Positions 10,982 through 22,740 of a stretch of 64,000 nt of DNA are shown piece after piece. How positions within the stretch are numbered: the first letter of the stretch is position 1; each line of letters opens with the position of its first letter. The notes under the pieces were generated by a model, which did no database searches, was not told where the DNA came from, and saw only the letters and a program-made list of their open reading frames with translations. Origin of the DNA: Pisolithus tinctorius (Eukaryota > Basidiomycota > Agaricomycetes > Boletales > Pisolithaceae); NCBI GenBank assembly GCA_024663395.1, contig JANFAH010000002.1, forward strand, positions 2,170,001 to 2,234,000, written 5' to 3'. The translations under genes and the position numbers were made by a program.

Positions 10982-11649
10982 TGTTATGCCGATGACTCGT
11001 ATCGCGCCACGAATCGAGTGCGATGAGGCACAAGCACGTGACTGCACGAGAGTGGCGCATAATTTAACTTTACTAGCGGCGGAACACTAGTCTTGGCCAA
11101 CTGAAGTCGTACTGGCGAGTCCATGTTGGTACAATGCGCAGAGCTAAGGGTGGTTGCAAAGTAGATTTCGAATGGGAGACCAGTACGATACATGCGGGTT
11201 TATATACGTATGTACAGTACTGCGGGTCAAACATTCGAATACTCGTATAGTCGTTCACCCGAGTCCGAACAAGGCAAGACGGAGTCATTGCGATGCGGGT
11301 GCGAGGGTAGACGGCTATGCAAGAGGGATTAAACGCAAGGGTAAACGAGGGACTAACTGCGTATCTATGAAGCAAGTGGAGCGTTCACCCAGGGTGAACG
11401 TGTCACGTGACCACGTGGATCAGGGCCACCAGCGGATCACGGAAGGAAGGGGAAGCGGACATGATGTCTGGATATAGTACAATGCAGGGTTGACAGGGGT
11501 CAACCATAAAAGGAAACAGAAAGGGGAAACGTACAGAACGCAAGATGTAGTCTTGCGGAAAGGTAAGAGAATGTTCCCTGAGGCGGGACGGCGCGCAAAC
11601 GTACGACATAAGTGTCTGCAAAAGGGAGAAATGTGAGCGCAGCGTAACA
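10982..11649 (-). repeat. LTR (5' LTR of element 1)
   Basis: 668 bp, TG...CA. The minus-strand TATATAAA box is at 11199-11206, the same offset as in the other LTR. It would carry the promoter for the element. Between this LTR and gag lies a leader of about 180 bp. Confidence 0.93.
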
Positions 11650-11654
11650 TGGGG
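11650..11654. repeat. Target-site duplication TGGGG, right
   Basis: Identical to 3551-3555. The pair defines element 1 exactly. Confidence 0.9.
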
Positions 11655-12194
11655 AGCATTAGACATGCAGGAACGTGTCGGTCAGCGTCTAGGGGAGAGG
11701 CAAAGTCTCACATTTTGTACACCATAGCCACATGCCCCCTCTCTCCCACACATGTCCACCAATCATTGCTGTACTGGTGCGCCCCTCCTCAGATCTTCAA
11801 GCTGTGTGGCTCACTCAAGTAGCAAAGTCCGATTTCCTCTTGCCTTTCCAACCAACTTGCACATTTCGCATCTATTGGTGAGTTCCTATCAGACCATCTT
11901 TGCGTTATATGCATTGAACCGTGTGTAACCTTGTCCATAGTTTGTGCTTCGTACTGACACCCAAGGTTACCTGCTCGAGACTCTGTGTCTTTACCGTGGG
12001 TTCTTTTGCGCTGCTTGGTTAGCCTCGCTGATTTGAGCAGCGTTCAGCTGACACTCATTATTGCTCACCGGGTTTCTTTCCCATTTCAAAGGGTATGACT
12101 ATACTGTCCCTGTCTTGTTGCAAGTGTTCACTGGACTTAGTGTGAAAGCAGAACCAGTTCCCTCATGTATATCATCCTGGTGTAATGACATTCA
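11655..12194 (+). other. Upstream region of the TPR-HET gene
   Basis: No supported coding. GTGAGT near 11879 and several AG sites could mark introns in a 5' leader, but no exon can be fixed. The promoter presumably lies here. Confidence 0.3.
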
Positions 12195-15146
12195 ATGGCT
12201 TCAACAGAGGACGTTTCCTGCAATCGCAAAAACTTGGAATGTTGCCCTCCAGGGGAAGATGGCCGGTTTGGCGCCCTCTTCGACCTAGTGTTGGCACTCT
12301 GCGAGAGATATGACGAAGAGCATAAAATCGACGACTTGAACGAGGCAATTGATTTGCAACGTGCTGCTTTGGAACTTTGACCAGTCGAAAACGAGACTGG
12401 AGATCGGTCCGTGTCACTCTTCAACCTCACTCTCTATCTTTCAGATAGATATGACGAGCAGGACACAGTCGGTGACTTAGAAGAAGTCATCTCACTTTCA
12501 CGTGCAGCACTAGAGCTCTGTCCACCAGGGCATCCCAATCATGGTTCCACTCTCCACCTGCTCGCCTTCTACCTCAACAAGAGGTTCGAAAAACAGGCTG
12601 CAATCGGTGACTTGGATGAAGCCATCTCAGTCTCACGTGCAGCACTAGAGTTCCATCCACCAGGTCATCCTTGTCATGATACCACTCTCCGACGACTCGC
12701 CATCTACCTCAAGAGCAGGTCCAACAAACATGCTGCCATCGGCAACTTGGAGGAAGCCATCTCGCTCAGACATGCAGCACTAGAGCTCCATCCGTTAGGG
12801 CATCCCGATCACAGCAAATATCTTTACAACCTTGCTCACGACCTCTGGACAAAGTGTCAGAAACAAGTTGACATGCCTGGGTTGCATGGTGTGAATTCTC
12901 TTCATCAAGCTGTGTCAGTGGTCCATCCAACAAGCACAGCTGATCTTGCGTCCTCGCTTCTCAAGTTTTCACTCCACCTCTGGGACAGGTTCCAGAAGGA
13001 GGCTGCGATGACTGGCCTGGACGATGCTATTTATTATGCAATGTATGCTCTGGAACTTTGGTTACCACGAGACTCCCATCACGAGGGAGCTTGGATTCAG
13101 AGGCTAGCCCAGGGCACCGAATCAGATGAACCTGCCGTACTTGGTCGAGAGATCAACAATCTAGGTGCTCTGATCAATTGCTTTGTGAGGCATAGATCTG
13201 GTAGTCAACACCCAATCATCGGTCTGAACGAGGCCATAACACTGTGTCGATATGTACTGCAATTCCGCCCGACTGGCCATCCCAGTCGTGTTTCGTCCCT
13301 GCATGACCTCGCACAGTGTCTAGCACTGCGGTTTCTTCAACAACCCGCAGCAGCAGATCTCGACGAGGCTATTTTGTTGGAGCAAGAAGTCTTGCAGGTA
13401 CTCATGCTTGGAGATCCTGGTTACGAGATATCTTGGTGCTCCCTTGCGGCTTACCTCCACGTGAAGGTCGAGCCATGAGTTGCAATGACTTCCTCCAATG
13501 CCTCGCCTATCACCCACTTTGATGTCGAGTGACTCATCCATAATGTTGCATTTGAAATCCTCAAATCCATGCTGACCAGGCTGCTGCACATGCATACTGG
13601 CGCCCTGTGCAACCGGCATTCGCAGTTGACTTGGTTTATGAACAGCCCACAGTACAAACGGCTGGTGTCACTGTGCACAACGTGCGAACCAGATCAGCGA
13701 ATGGAGCTGGTCCATATGGCCATCTTGAAATATTTTCAGTATGTCATGCTTTCTCATTGTTGGGGTGAAGACGAGCCGTCATTGTGTGACATTGGGGGCC
13801 ACCGGATATATGATATGTCAACAAGGGAGGGCTTTAAAAAGCTACAAGCCTTCTGCCTTGTTGCCTTTGAACGAGATTTCCTGTGGGCATGGAGTGACAC
13901 GTGCTGCATAGACAAAGATAGCAGTGCTGAGTTGCAAGAAGCCATAGGATCGATGTTTGTGTGGTATCGACGGTCTTCCCTAACCATTGTGTATCTCTCT
14001 GATGTTCCAGATACCGGTTTGTTCGAGAGCAGCGAATGGTTCAGATGTGGGTGGACCCTCCAGGAGCTACTGGCTCCCCAGACCATACTATTCTACACTC
14101 AATCCTGGTCACTTTACAAGAACCTCACATCTTCGAACCATAAAACCGATAAGGTGGTGCTGGAAGAGCTGGAGAGGGCGAGTGCAATTGAGTCTCGGTT
14201 CCTCACTGACTTTTCCCCGGGTATGGATGACGCTCACTCGAGACTCCAATGGGCATCACTACGTCATACCATGCGGCCCGAGGATATGGCCTATTCACTT
14301 TTTGGGATCTTCAATCTTCACCTTCCCATTCTGTATGGTGAATCTGCTGAGAAAGTGCTTGGGCGTCTCCTGGGCGAAATCATTTCGCAGTTTGGGGATG
14401 TCTCAGTTCTGGATTGGGTTGGGGAGCCATCACCATTTCATAGCTGTTTCCCTGCTCACATCATCTCATATTGAGTGCTACCGTTGCCTCCAGCTCAACC
14501 TAATGCAGATGAACAATCATCAATGATGAGTTTGCAGTCTACATTACCATCCAGAGTACTGCAAAGGTTGCATGGCTCACTCACTATGTCGTGCCCCCCT
14601 CAGTTTCTCAGCCATCCCCAGACATCCTCAGGCATTTCCCAGCGTTTTCCGGCGATCCCACTGCACACTCCAGATTTGTACTCACCATGCGATGTGTATG
14701 ACTTCCACTCGCTCACTAGGGTACCCCTTCCATGTTTTCTCAATCCCCGCCTCATACTACCATGTATTGCTCATCGTGTCAAAGTGGTTCATCTGAAAGG
14801 GTCAGATCCATCGGCACTGATTTACATGTACAACATCCAGGCATCCGGTCTGAGGCCACTTGAGATCACTCTGCCAAACAAGCTAGAAGATGAATCATGG
14901 CTGCAAGGTTCTCTGCAACTTGTTTGCCCTTGGCACTTGAAGTTGCCTGGTTCATCTGCCGAACTAGGTGCTGTGGCTGAAGGACAGCTGCTCTCTACAC
15001 TTGAGAGGCCATTTAATGCTCTTCTGTTAAGTCAACTACCTCATAATGAGCACAAGAGGATCACATCTTCTACTTGCACTACTGCTCAGCCCAAAGACTG
15101 GGCCAGCATTCTGAAAAGCAAAATTTGGATATTCAATATTGTGTAG
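12195..15146 (+). pseudogene. TPR-HET domain protein, one frame with four TGA codons
   Basis: ATG 12195 opens a 984-codon frame to TAG 15146 that is interrupted only by TGA at 12378, 13476, 13530 and 14472. Residues 1-430 hold about seven to nine TPR-like repeats of roughly 47 residues, each with a DLDEAI-SRAALEL-PPGHP pattern. Residues 450-750 are a HET domain: YVMLSHCWGEDEPS, DTCCIDKDSSAELQEAIGSM, WTLQELLAPQ. HET domains trigger regulated cell death on non-self recognition in fungi, and TPR arrays often act as their sensor. A C-terminal region of about 220 residues is unrecognised. Arg fits at each TGA, so the gene probably decayed by CGA to TGA changes. Readthrough at four sites is unlikely. 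It lies between element 1 and a membrane-protein pseudogene. Confidence 0.82.
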
Positions 15147-16086
15147 ATAGCCATGGCGTCATGATATCTTGGTATTGACATCCATGTTGTCCTGATGTTT
15201 ACATTTTGTTCTCCTTCGTCCAGTCATATCTTGTAGGAGTGCATGCATATACATGTCCAGTGAGTCCCAATCTGACTGGTCACATTCGCATTGTCATTGG
15301 CAGGATTGGCAGGCAGACCTGTAACTGATGGCCTAACAGGGACAGCTACGGAGTACATGAATTTTGCATTGTAATGAAATATTGCAGGTGGACCCATAAA
15401 TACATGCGAACCGAATGCTGTATAATGGGCCCTTTTTGACCATTGGAGTGCAAGTTGGCAATGACACAAGTAACGAAGATGATTTATCATGTAAGTAAAT
15501 ATCTTCCTGATGTTGCCTACTACTGGGGCAAATCTCAACTTGGGAGCATACTATTCTTTGGATTAGTATACATGCATGTTGCATTGCTCGTGATGTTCAT
15601 CTGCAGTGCAAGACTTCAGGAGAGGCCAAGTACATTTGAGACTGCCCTGCAATGGTGTGCTGTCGTTGAAATTTTGAAAGGCCACATTATGAGCTAGGCA
15701 TCCGATTCACCAGATTTATATTTGCATGTACTCCTCCATATGATGAGACGAAGGGGAAAAACAGGCAAGTGGAAGGCCATGTTTGCACACAAGGAAAACG
15801 TGCATTCCAGTATCAATCAAAGTGCGAGAGCAAGGTACACAAAGTAACACGTGAAACGGAGTGACCAAGTGGGTGTCAATACCAGATCTGCATGCGCGCC
15901 TGGCCTGTGCATGTGTGAAAATATAATTAAAGTGTAGATATGCACAATATGGAAACAGGAAACAACACATAAAAACGAAATAACATATGTAGTCAGAAGT
16001 AGGAAGGATGTGCACAGAGGGCATATGGCTAGCAATGCAATTGGTCAGTCTTGAGCACCACAAGAGCAAAACTATGCATGCAGAAT
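15147..16086. other. Intergenic, nothing recognised
   Basis: A relatively AT-rich spacer between the TPR-HET gene and the 3' end of the membrane-protein pseudogene. Short open frames on both strands lack motifs or splice support. Confidence 0.45.
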
Positions 16087-17364
16087 CTAAGTCAGAGGAT
16101 AAGGAAAAGCTGTTATACTGACAGCATCCTCGCCAGTTTCACTTGCTAGGTACGAACCCCAGGAATAAAGAGACGATTGCATAGAAATGGTGCGAAGGCG
16201 CCCTTCCACCTCTGCAGGAGACATTTCGAGTGTTGCAATGAGAGATTGTAGGGCTCGACCATTGCCGGTAGGAGGGTGATTGGTGGTAGATTCCGTAGGG
16301 GGTGCAGTGATTGAGTATAAGTCAGCGAAAGGATTTGCTGTAGTGTTCCGAAGTAGCGTCCGTTTGGTTGGCTTGTCCTGTGCATTGAAGAAGGGGTTAC
16401 TTGCTGCCTTCTCCAGTGGTACAGCTGTGGCGTCTGCGAAAGGATTCTGATTACTGTATGCATGTTCTAGATGATCTATGTGCAGGACTTCCGTGCTTTT
16501 CCAGTGGTGCAGATCTGACCCTGTCGCTGCAGGGCTCACCTTTTCCTTGCACATCATAGCGGGCGACATTTTTCCTGATAGTCGTGACCCTCCCGACAAG
16601 AAAGAGTCTCCCTGGACAGCTTCCCCATCCCATGAGAAAGACTATATGGCCCATGAATGTCTGTGCTGAAGGCAGTTTCATGATTTCGGCATCTGCTTCT
16701 GTGATATTGGCCTGTGAAACCATCTCAGCAGCCAAGTCAGGATGGTATGTCTCAAAGGGTGCAATGTGTCAAAAGATTCACGAACGTGAGGGCCGTCGGA
16801 TGATTTTCTGCCCAGAGGTGGTACTCAGGGAATCACTGCCAGCTTCTCAATAGCAGTTGAAAGGGGATGTTGTCTCATAAATAATTTTCCTTCCCAACAA
16901 TCTTCATCGACATCTGGTAAGTGACCCCAAGGCTCGAGATGGGAGCGATGACGCGAAACATCATTTGTGGGGTTACGATCGCACCCAGGTGGAGAATGCT
17001 TCCGGTTTATTTTTTTGGCGCTTAGAGCAATGGAAGGCGAGTAGGGCAGCAAAAATAAGTGCTGCAAACGCTGTGACGCATGCTCCAATGACCATGCTCA
17101 AGGGAATCTGATTGTCTGAAGTGGTGATGGTGAAGGCAGTGGTCATAGATGAGTTAGTGGATATGACAGTGGTTATGTTGGTTGGGAACTATCTGAAGAC
17201 GTGACGAGTGGTACGCCTGCTTGTGTACTAGAAGCAACTGCAGCTGTGTTCTGCATGAGAGCAGACGCAGTTGGAGTCAGGTTACTGATGACGATGGAGA
17301 CAGAGATGGTAATGAGAGAAGGTGATCTGTGGAAGGACCGACAGGTATATTGGAAAAACCCCAC
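16087..17364 (-). pseudogene. Single-pass membrane protein with Ser/Thr-rich ectodomain, frameshifted
   Basis: Minus-strand pieces line up as one type I-like membrane protein. There is a Ser/Thr-rich extracellular part (17364 to about 17130), one hydrophobic helix ending LLAFHCSKRQ (about 17100-17020), a basic stop-transfer segment, then a cytoplasmic tail with NPFADA, NPFFNA and NPFADL motifs and the end at 16087. At least two frame breaks are seen: one near 17187 and one in the A7 run after the helix (about 17013). TGA at 16827-16825 breaks the tail frame where Arg fits. Further short exons or frameshifts are needed between 16600 and 16830. Similar Ser/Thr-TM-tail proteins of unknown function are common in Agaricomycetes. 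No signal peptide could be assigned. Confidence 0.5.
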
Positions 17365-17918
17365 CTCTACTCAAAAGAGTCAAAAAGAAGTCCAATGCTG
17401 GGTTGCTATCACATAACACTTCACTGCGATGACAGCCTCCTCGAGTGCACCACTGTACTAGGTGCTTGCATCTTACAACACACTCCAGTCCAGCACATCC
17501 ACACAACCCTCAAGTGTACTTGCCCACGTCAACATACAATATCGCCACGCTGACGATGCTCTGCTGTCATTACTTCCGAGCCACCCAGATGAGCATGTGT
17601 TCATCCTCTACCACGACCCAGAGAACCCCATGGCTCCAACCATCAAGAGCACGTCAAGTCAGTTCTCTCTTTCAGGCATTAAGGTCTCGCCAGCACCACT
17701 ATGGACGAGGACAAGAATCCTAATATGTAGGTCCTGCAAGTGACGTTCATCGGTGCAGATAATAGCCAGTATGCCAGATAGGTTATTGCAGGGGATCTGA
17801 TAGCACACTGAGTCGAATGACCCGCTGCCATAGTGTCAATTTAGAATCGTCACAGGCATATCCACAGAACCCCCAGGCATTGGTGACATGGTTCAAGCAA
17901 AGGTACACTGGCGTGCAC
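17365..17918. other. Unassigned region with one possible exon
   Basis: A + frame at 17462-17743 has plausible codon use (segment DDALLSLLPSHPDEHVF) but no start, splice partner or family was found. Nothing else is supported. Confidence 0.25.
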
Positions 17919-18674
17919 TCATTGCGATATGATCAAGCTTAGTCCCCACCTAGGAACTATGCCATTCGCAGTGTCTTGGACCAATTTCATAGTGGCAGAT
18001 GGGAGGTGTGCTTGGTGCCACGCTCGCCTGAAGGAAAAATACATCAGTCTATGAGTGACGGATTCAGAAAAGACCATGTGCACAAAGCATTCAAATGCTT
18101 CCTCTTTATCCTTCCTGATATTGAGAAGTTCAATAGTAAAGAGGACGAGACTAGTGGGATCCATGTTATATTTCACCTCAAGATTGGGGTCATACAGCAT
18201 GGGGATCGGTGGAGATGGGAAAAGTTCCTGAAGTATGGCACCCACGATGAGCAACAGCCAAATGACAGACTGGTCCTTTTCCAGATGCAAAGTTAACAAT
18301 CTTCCTGAAGACGAGTGCAACGACTCTAGTGAGGAGAACAATGAGAGGGCATGGGGTTGCATTACAGGTGATACATGTCCAGATACAGCTGGGGCTGCCG
18401 CCGGCCGACAATATCCGGGCGGCTCTTCTGCAGATGATGTGGGCGAGGACAGCATGGGAGAAGGTGTTATGGGCTCTTTGGCATCTGATGTCTGTGCACT
18501 CTCCAGTGATGCAGCAAAACTGCTCGATATCTTGGGGTCAGATACAAAGGCATAAGACGATTGGGAAGATGCAGTTGATAAAGTCAAAGTAGTGCATTCC
18601 CTGGTGGAAGGCCACAAAGATAGCAATTCTAGTATGTAGGAGGTATGACTAGTAATAGAATTTTGTCTTTGCAT
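17919..18674 (-). CDS. Hypothetical protein, 251 residues
   Basis: The longest uninterrupted frame between the membrane-protein pseudogene and the DIRS-like element. The N-terminal half is Ser/Thr/Pro-rich; a hydrophobic segment (SVIWLLLIVGAILQELF) lies near residue 140; the C-terminal half is mixed. No family recognised. A + frame overlaps at 17976-18296, but it is shorter. It could be a decayed exon of a neighbour or chance. Confidence 0.25.
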   Translation of the reverse strand: MQRQNSITSHTSYILELLSLWPSTRECTTLTLSTASSQSSYAFVSDPKISSSFAASLESAQTSDAKEPITPSPMLSSPTSSAEEPPGYCRPAAAPAVSGHVSPVMQPHALSLFSSLESLHSSSGRLLTLHLEKDQSVIWLLLIVGAILQELFPSPPIPMLYDPNLEVKYNMDPTSLVLFTIELLNIRKDKEEAFECFVHMVFSESVTHRLMYFSFRRAWHQAHLPSATMKLVQDTANGIVPRWGLSLIISQ

Positions 18675-18894
18675 GAGTGGCTGTGCTGCGATGTGCCTCG
18701 TCTTTCCTTTCCTCCACTGTCATCAGCACTTGGGCCCACAGTGTGGGCCCCCACCTCGTTCCTTTTTCACTGACCATAGTCAATCCTTTCACCACTCCTT
18801 CATTCTTCTGTCCAACCACCTGCATTGCTTTCCCAGCCATAGATCAGAAACATCGCCTCACACAATCAAGCCAGCCTTGCAAAGCACTTCAAAC

Positions 18895-18977
18895 ATGGAC
18901 ACACAACAACCCCAGCGACCGATTAGACCCAACTTCACTCTCCCAGCCTTCCAAGGCATGGTAGAACTCGTAGCCGC
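18895..18977 (+). pseudogene. DIRS-like gag, 5' fragment
   Basis: ATG 18895 begins MDTQQPQRPIRPNF and continues to the insertion point at 18977, where the LTR starts. Joining 18977 to 23127, which removes one copy of the 4-bp duplication, continues the same frame into the main gag. This proves the two parts were one exon. Confidence 0.8.
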
Positions 18978-19338
18978 TGTAGGAAATCAGAGATTTATGG
19001 GTGAGTAGAAGTAGCTGAGTAAAGCAGGGATATCTGAGGGGAGTGAGTAAGCCAAAGGGGCTTCTACAGCCTAGGCAAGGATCCTGGTTGTCATCTGAAG
19101 GCTTCTGAGGCTGTCTGGGTGCAGGGAATCAACCTGCTCAAATTCATCTCTCATCTTTGGTAACTCATCTATTGTTTTTTTTAAAAAAACTAACTACATC
19201 CAGTACTAGGTAGTGCTGACTAAGCAACCAAAATGCGAAATTCTAAGTACCACTAGCAGAAAAAACTCCTAGAATCAAAACTAAATAAAATGAACAAAAT
19301 AAAACAATTCCCCTAGTAGGGAAATTACATTCCCTACA
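18978..19338 (-). repeat. LTR of gag-only element (3' LTR)
   Basis: 361 bp, TGTAGGAAATC...CCTACA. Nearly identical to 22762-23122, with the same length. The purine tract beside it is weak, AAGTACCCCTGGGA read on minus. Confidence 0.9.
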
Positions 19339-19659
19339 TCCCAGGGGTACTTGAGATATTGACTGTCCCCAGTCAACTTGAAGGAGGCTCGACTATACAA
19401 GAATCCGAAGCCATGAGGGAGGGGGGCAAGACAACACCTTGTCGACAAAAAACAGTTGCTCGAGATGGCACGAAACAAGACACGATGGTAGAAGGGAATG
19501 CAACGAGCACAGCGCAAAACGAACAGAGAGAGCCCACGACCCCAAACCTGAGATATCCATAAATCTGCCCAAGGGTACCCTCATCCACCAAAAATGAAAT
19601 GTAGCCACGAGTTCTGCAGCGACGACGACGGAAAAGGCACCATTCTGAAGCTGTTAAAC

Positions 19660-20860
19660 AGTAGCATCAGGATCCCGAGAAGCGAGAGATTCGTTCAAGA
19701 AATGGGCGAGATACTCGCAGAGTCGTCCTAGGGTGCCTGCAACAACAAAATGGCGCACATCTCCACAACGGCAGTAGCGAGCGTGATCTATGATATACCG
19801 TCAGAAAGCCCTCGATGAGTAGTACAAAGTCCCCGAAAAGCGAGAGGTCCGGCGGTGAAATGGGCGAGCTATCGTGCGTACGGCGTTGTTGACTGAAGAG
19901 GGAACACTGCAGAGCAACAATGGATGCTCGGGACATGGCAAAACTGCCAGTAATGATGGAGGGGGATGTAGCGGACATGCTGGAAAGGGGACGGAGGGAA
20001 TCTGTCTACATGGGCCTAAGATATTTGTGAAGTTGTCTGAAAGTGCCTCTACCCACGGAAACGAGCGTATCTCGCCGATGTCTGTGCGGAATTTGACAAA
20101 AGAGGCATCCCTGGAAAGGGCTGCATGAGGGGAACGGACTGCCAGAAAAGCGAGAGGAACGGCGCTCGAGTGCGCGAGATATGACAAGAGGACCTCAAGG
20201 GCAGGGAGAAGGGGTCGACTCGCACAACAATGGCTGGGACAATCAACACGAAACTCCGGGAGGCGGTAGAGGATTCGCAGATGAACAGGGAGAACGCGGA
20301 AATACGCCGAATGGACCAGCCGATCCCGAGTTATACGTGAAACTGGCTCGAAGCCCTCTGGATACGAAAATGCTGATATCTCAACAATGGTTGTGCAGAT
20401 TTTACAAATCAGGTGTCCCCAGGAAGGGCTCAGCGAGAGGGATGAACGACCTGAAAAGCGAGAGGAGCGACGCAGAACTGTGTGAGCGACTATGGCATGA
20501 CCTCGAGGATGGCCTTCGCACAAAAATGCAAACATCTCCGGAGCTACTGGACCAATCTGAACAATCCTGATATCAACATGGAGCATTCGTCGTGGACTAC
20601 AATCTTCCCAAAAAGCGAGAGGTGCGGCGTGGAAACGAGTGAGATACGACCACAGGACCCTGAGAATGGACCTATCCACAAAAATGCGAATATCTCCTGA
20701 ACGGCTGAGCGCATGCAAGCGAGCTTGGTACCAATAGACAGCTGACGTCGAGTAGTACGATCCTTCCAAAAAGCGAGAGGAACGGCGCAAAAACGCGCAA
20801 GATACGCGCTGGATACGTGCTTGGTATGAGGGAGGTAGTATTCACCTTGACGAGCAACAA
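19660..20860. repeat. Tandem array of ~157-bp units inside the gag-only element
   Basis: A GAAAAGCGAGAGG-like core recurs at about 19680, 19838, 20142, 20455, 20612 and 20772. Spacings are 158, 304, 313, 157 and 160 bp, meaning about eight units, two with a diverged core. Shared flanking phrases include GATATCTC-AACAA and GAGTTATACG. Two related units occur outside the element at 31313-31625. The minus strand stays open across most of the array (19801-20790) because the unit is close to a multiple of three, but this is not taken as a gene. Confidence 0.75.
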
Positions 20861-21154
20861 GCAGTGTTGATGGTGGCCTCGTTGACAGCGTGCCTTGCTG
20901 GAGCTGTATCTGCAGATGGGAGGCATCATGCAGAGTGCGGGAAGGTGCTGGGTGCGATGCTAAACAGCGCTCCATGGGGAACTCGAGCCTGGGGGAGGTA
21001 AAAGATGAAGGGCAAAACAAGAAAATTTGAACATATCTAATGTACCAAAAATTCCGCATTACGATGTAGGTAGATCCATACTAGATACTGTAAGATCCAT
21101 AAGCAAAAGAAGTATAAAAAAAACAACATAACGGAATTCATGCGACATGCAGTG

Positions 21155-22534
21155 TTAACGCGCTCTTCGAGAGCGCCGGGGCGCACGACTGTGGCTGTGC
21201 GATCGCCTTGGCTTGGAGCAGACATACAAATGTACCTCCCTCGAACATGAACGAGAGCGCGAGTGTGAGGACGAGGACGAGGACAAGGAAGAAGGGAGGG
21301 AGCTACTGGTCAAATATGAATACGAGCGCCTTCGAGGGTGATACTGCTTCGAGCTGCAGGCATATGACTGGACCGGTACGAATTCATCATTTGAACACAC
21401 GTACGAACCCATTTGAGCCTGTGAGCACGAATGTGAACGACAATGCGAGGGCGATTGGCCCTGGGTACGTGGCCACCTCGACTGTGGCTGCGCGTGCGGT
21501 GAACTGCGAGAGCGCTCGGCTGATGAGCAACGAGACTGAATGGCTGGTGGGTCAGGAACTACTGGCTTGAGCTGGACAGTAGGTAGGGACTGAGTATGCA
21601 TGATGCTCGTCTGAGCAGGTATGCGCAATGGCTCATTGAACATGCGTCGAGAGGGTGTGGCTGTGGGTGAAAGTGAGTGAGCGGGTGATGGGCCTGTACG
21701 AGTCTCGAACTGGCTTGTCAACAAAGACCAGTTGTCGAGACAGTCTCGTAGAGTCCGTCCAGCGACTTTGCGCAGGATTTCCTGACCTGTAGGTAGAACA
21801 ACATGGCCGTCGACAAGTAGACACTTTCCCGAAGCTAAATACGACTTGAATGAATGGCAACCTGCCCGAATATGGCCCGAACGTCCGCAGAAGAAGCAGA
21901 ACGAATACAAACGGCGGGGTGTACGGCTGTCCGAGGCTTGTGGTGGCTGCGCATGCGAACTGTCGACCTTGCAGCTCTTCCAGAGGCCGCCACTCGACCT
22001 CAGGACCTCCTTAGCTGTAGACATTAGACTGAGCACAGAATACTCTGATGTGTTGTGGTGCTCAAGCACCTCTCGCCTGAACTCTGGAGGGAACCCATAC
22101 TTGAACATACTGGCTAGGTGGGGCAACGGACCCAGCAGGTTCTCGAGAGATAATGAAATTTGATGGAAATTGCGATAATACTGCCCTAGGGATGACATTG
22201 AGATGACATCTGAACTCGCAAATCCAACCTTTAGGCTGGCAAGCTCGGCAGCATGACTTCGACTCGTTTCATCCAATTCTGGGTACTGCTGAGTGATTTC
22301 TGAGGTAAAACGAGCCCAATCTCCTTGACTACTGCTGATGAAGTGGGACCAGAGGTCCGCCAATTCGAAAGGCGCATATTTGAGCACAAATTTGATGCGC
22401 ACGAGCCCGTCCGAGAGGCCGAATCCATCACAGAAGTCGATTATGTCATCAAAATAACTTTGAAGGTCCTCGGGGCGCCCAGAGAAGCTCGGTGCTTCGG
22501 GCGAGCCTTGGCACGGAATTTTGAGGCCGAGCAT
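21155..22534 (-). CDS. gag: Gag-like protein of the gag-only LTR element
   Basis: A 459-residue uninterrupted frame. The first ~200 residues have a retrotransposon-gag fold (FSGRPEDLQSYFDDIIDF, then a helical domain). A CCHC knuckle, CFFCGRSGHIRAGC, lies near residue 220. The C-terminal ~150 residues are Ser/Arg-rich with many SRSRS-type dipeptides, likely RNA-binding. It begins about 230 bp after the right (5') LTR and ends upstream of the tandem array. It probably packages its own RNA while relying on enzymes of an autonomous relative not present here. Unlike its neighbours it carries no premature TGA, suggesting a younger insertion or less decay. Confidence 0.82.
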   Translation of the reverse strand: MLGLKIPCQGSPEAPSFSGRPEDLQSYFDDIIDFCDGFGLSDGLVRIKFVLKYAPFELADLWSHFISSSQGDWARFTSEITQQYPELDETSRSHAAELASLKVGFASSDVISMSSLGQYYRNFHQISLSLENLLGPLPHLASMFKYGFPPEFRREVLEHHNTSEYSVLSLMSTAKEVLRSSGGLWKSCKVDSSHAQPPQASDSRTPRRLYSFCFFCGRSGHIRAGCHSFKSYLASGKCLLVDGHVVLPTGQEILRKVAGRTLRDCLDNWSLLTSQFETRTGPSPAHSLSPTATPSRRMFNEPLRIPAQTSIMHTQSLPTVQLKPVVPDPPAIQSRCSSAERSRSSPHAQPQSRWPRTQGQSPSHCRSHSCSQAQMGSYVCSNDEFVPVQSYACSSKQYHPRRRSYSYLTSSSLPSSLSSSSSSHSRSRSCSREVHLYVCSKPRRSHSHSRAPRRSRRAR

Positions 22535-22740
22535 GACTTCGGGGGGTAATACGAGTGTGAATGCTTGATATGCGAATGTGTGCGAGCAAGAAAACCCGAA
22601 AATGCGACTATGGGACTGTGAAAAGACGAGACCAAGAGGTGAAACTTGCTAAACCGAGCCTGAAAATTGCGAAAACAGAGCGGGAAAACTGCAAAAATGA
22701 AGCTGAGGATAGTAGGAGGGGTGCCAGGCTAAGACAGAAG

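Larger units (their letters stand above)
3556..11649 (-). mobile_element. Ty3/gypsy chromovirus, full length, minus strand
   Basis: An 8094-bp LTR retrotransposon with two 668-bp LTRs (3556-4223 and 10982-11649), both TG...CA, and a perfect 5-bp TSD. In its own direction the order is LTR, gag, protease-RT-RNase H-integrase, chromodomain, ORF3, polypurine tract, LTR. A zinc knuckle, DSG protease motif, RT FMDD box and integrase HHCC and DDE motifs are visible. The element is inactive by sequence: one TGA stop in pol, a 1-nt frameshift before the chromodomain, another inside ORF3, and no ATG at the start of gag. No standard TGG-type primer binding site follows the 5' LTR, so the priming mode is undetermined. 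The LTRs differ at a few dozen sites, nearly all CpG transitions. Confidence 0.93.

Noticed and set aside
18731..18752. GGGCCC-containing hairpin upstream of the DIRS-like gag
   Set aside because: A short isolated palindrome with no T-run and no partner elsewhere. Similarity to the satellite box is limited to GGGCCC and may be chance.
19801..20790. A 329-codon minus-strand gene across the tandem array
   Set aside because: It is open mainly because the repeat unit is near a multiple of three. There is no conserved domain and the frame shifts between units.
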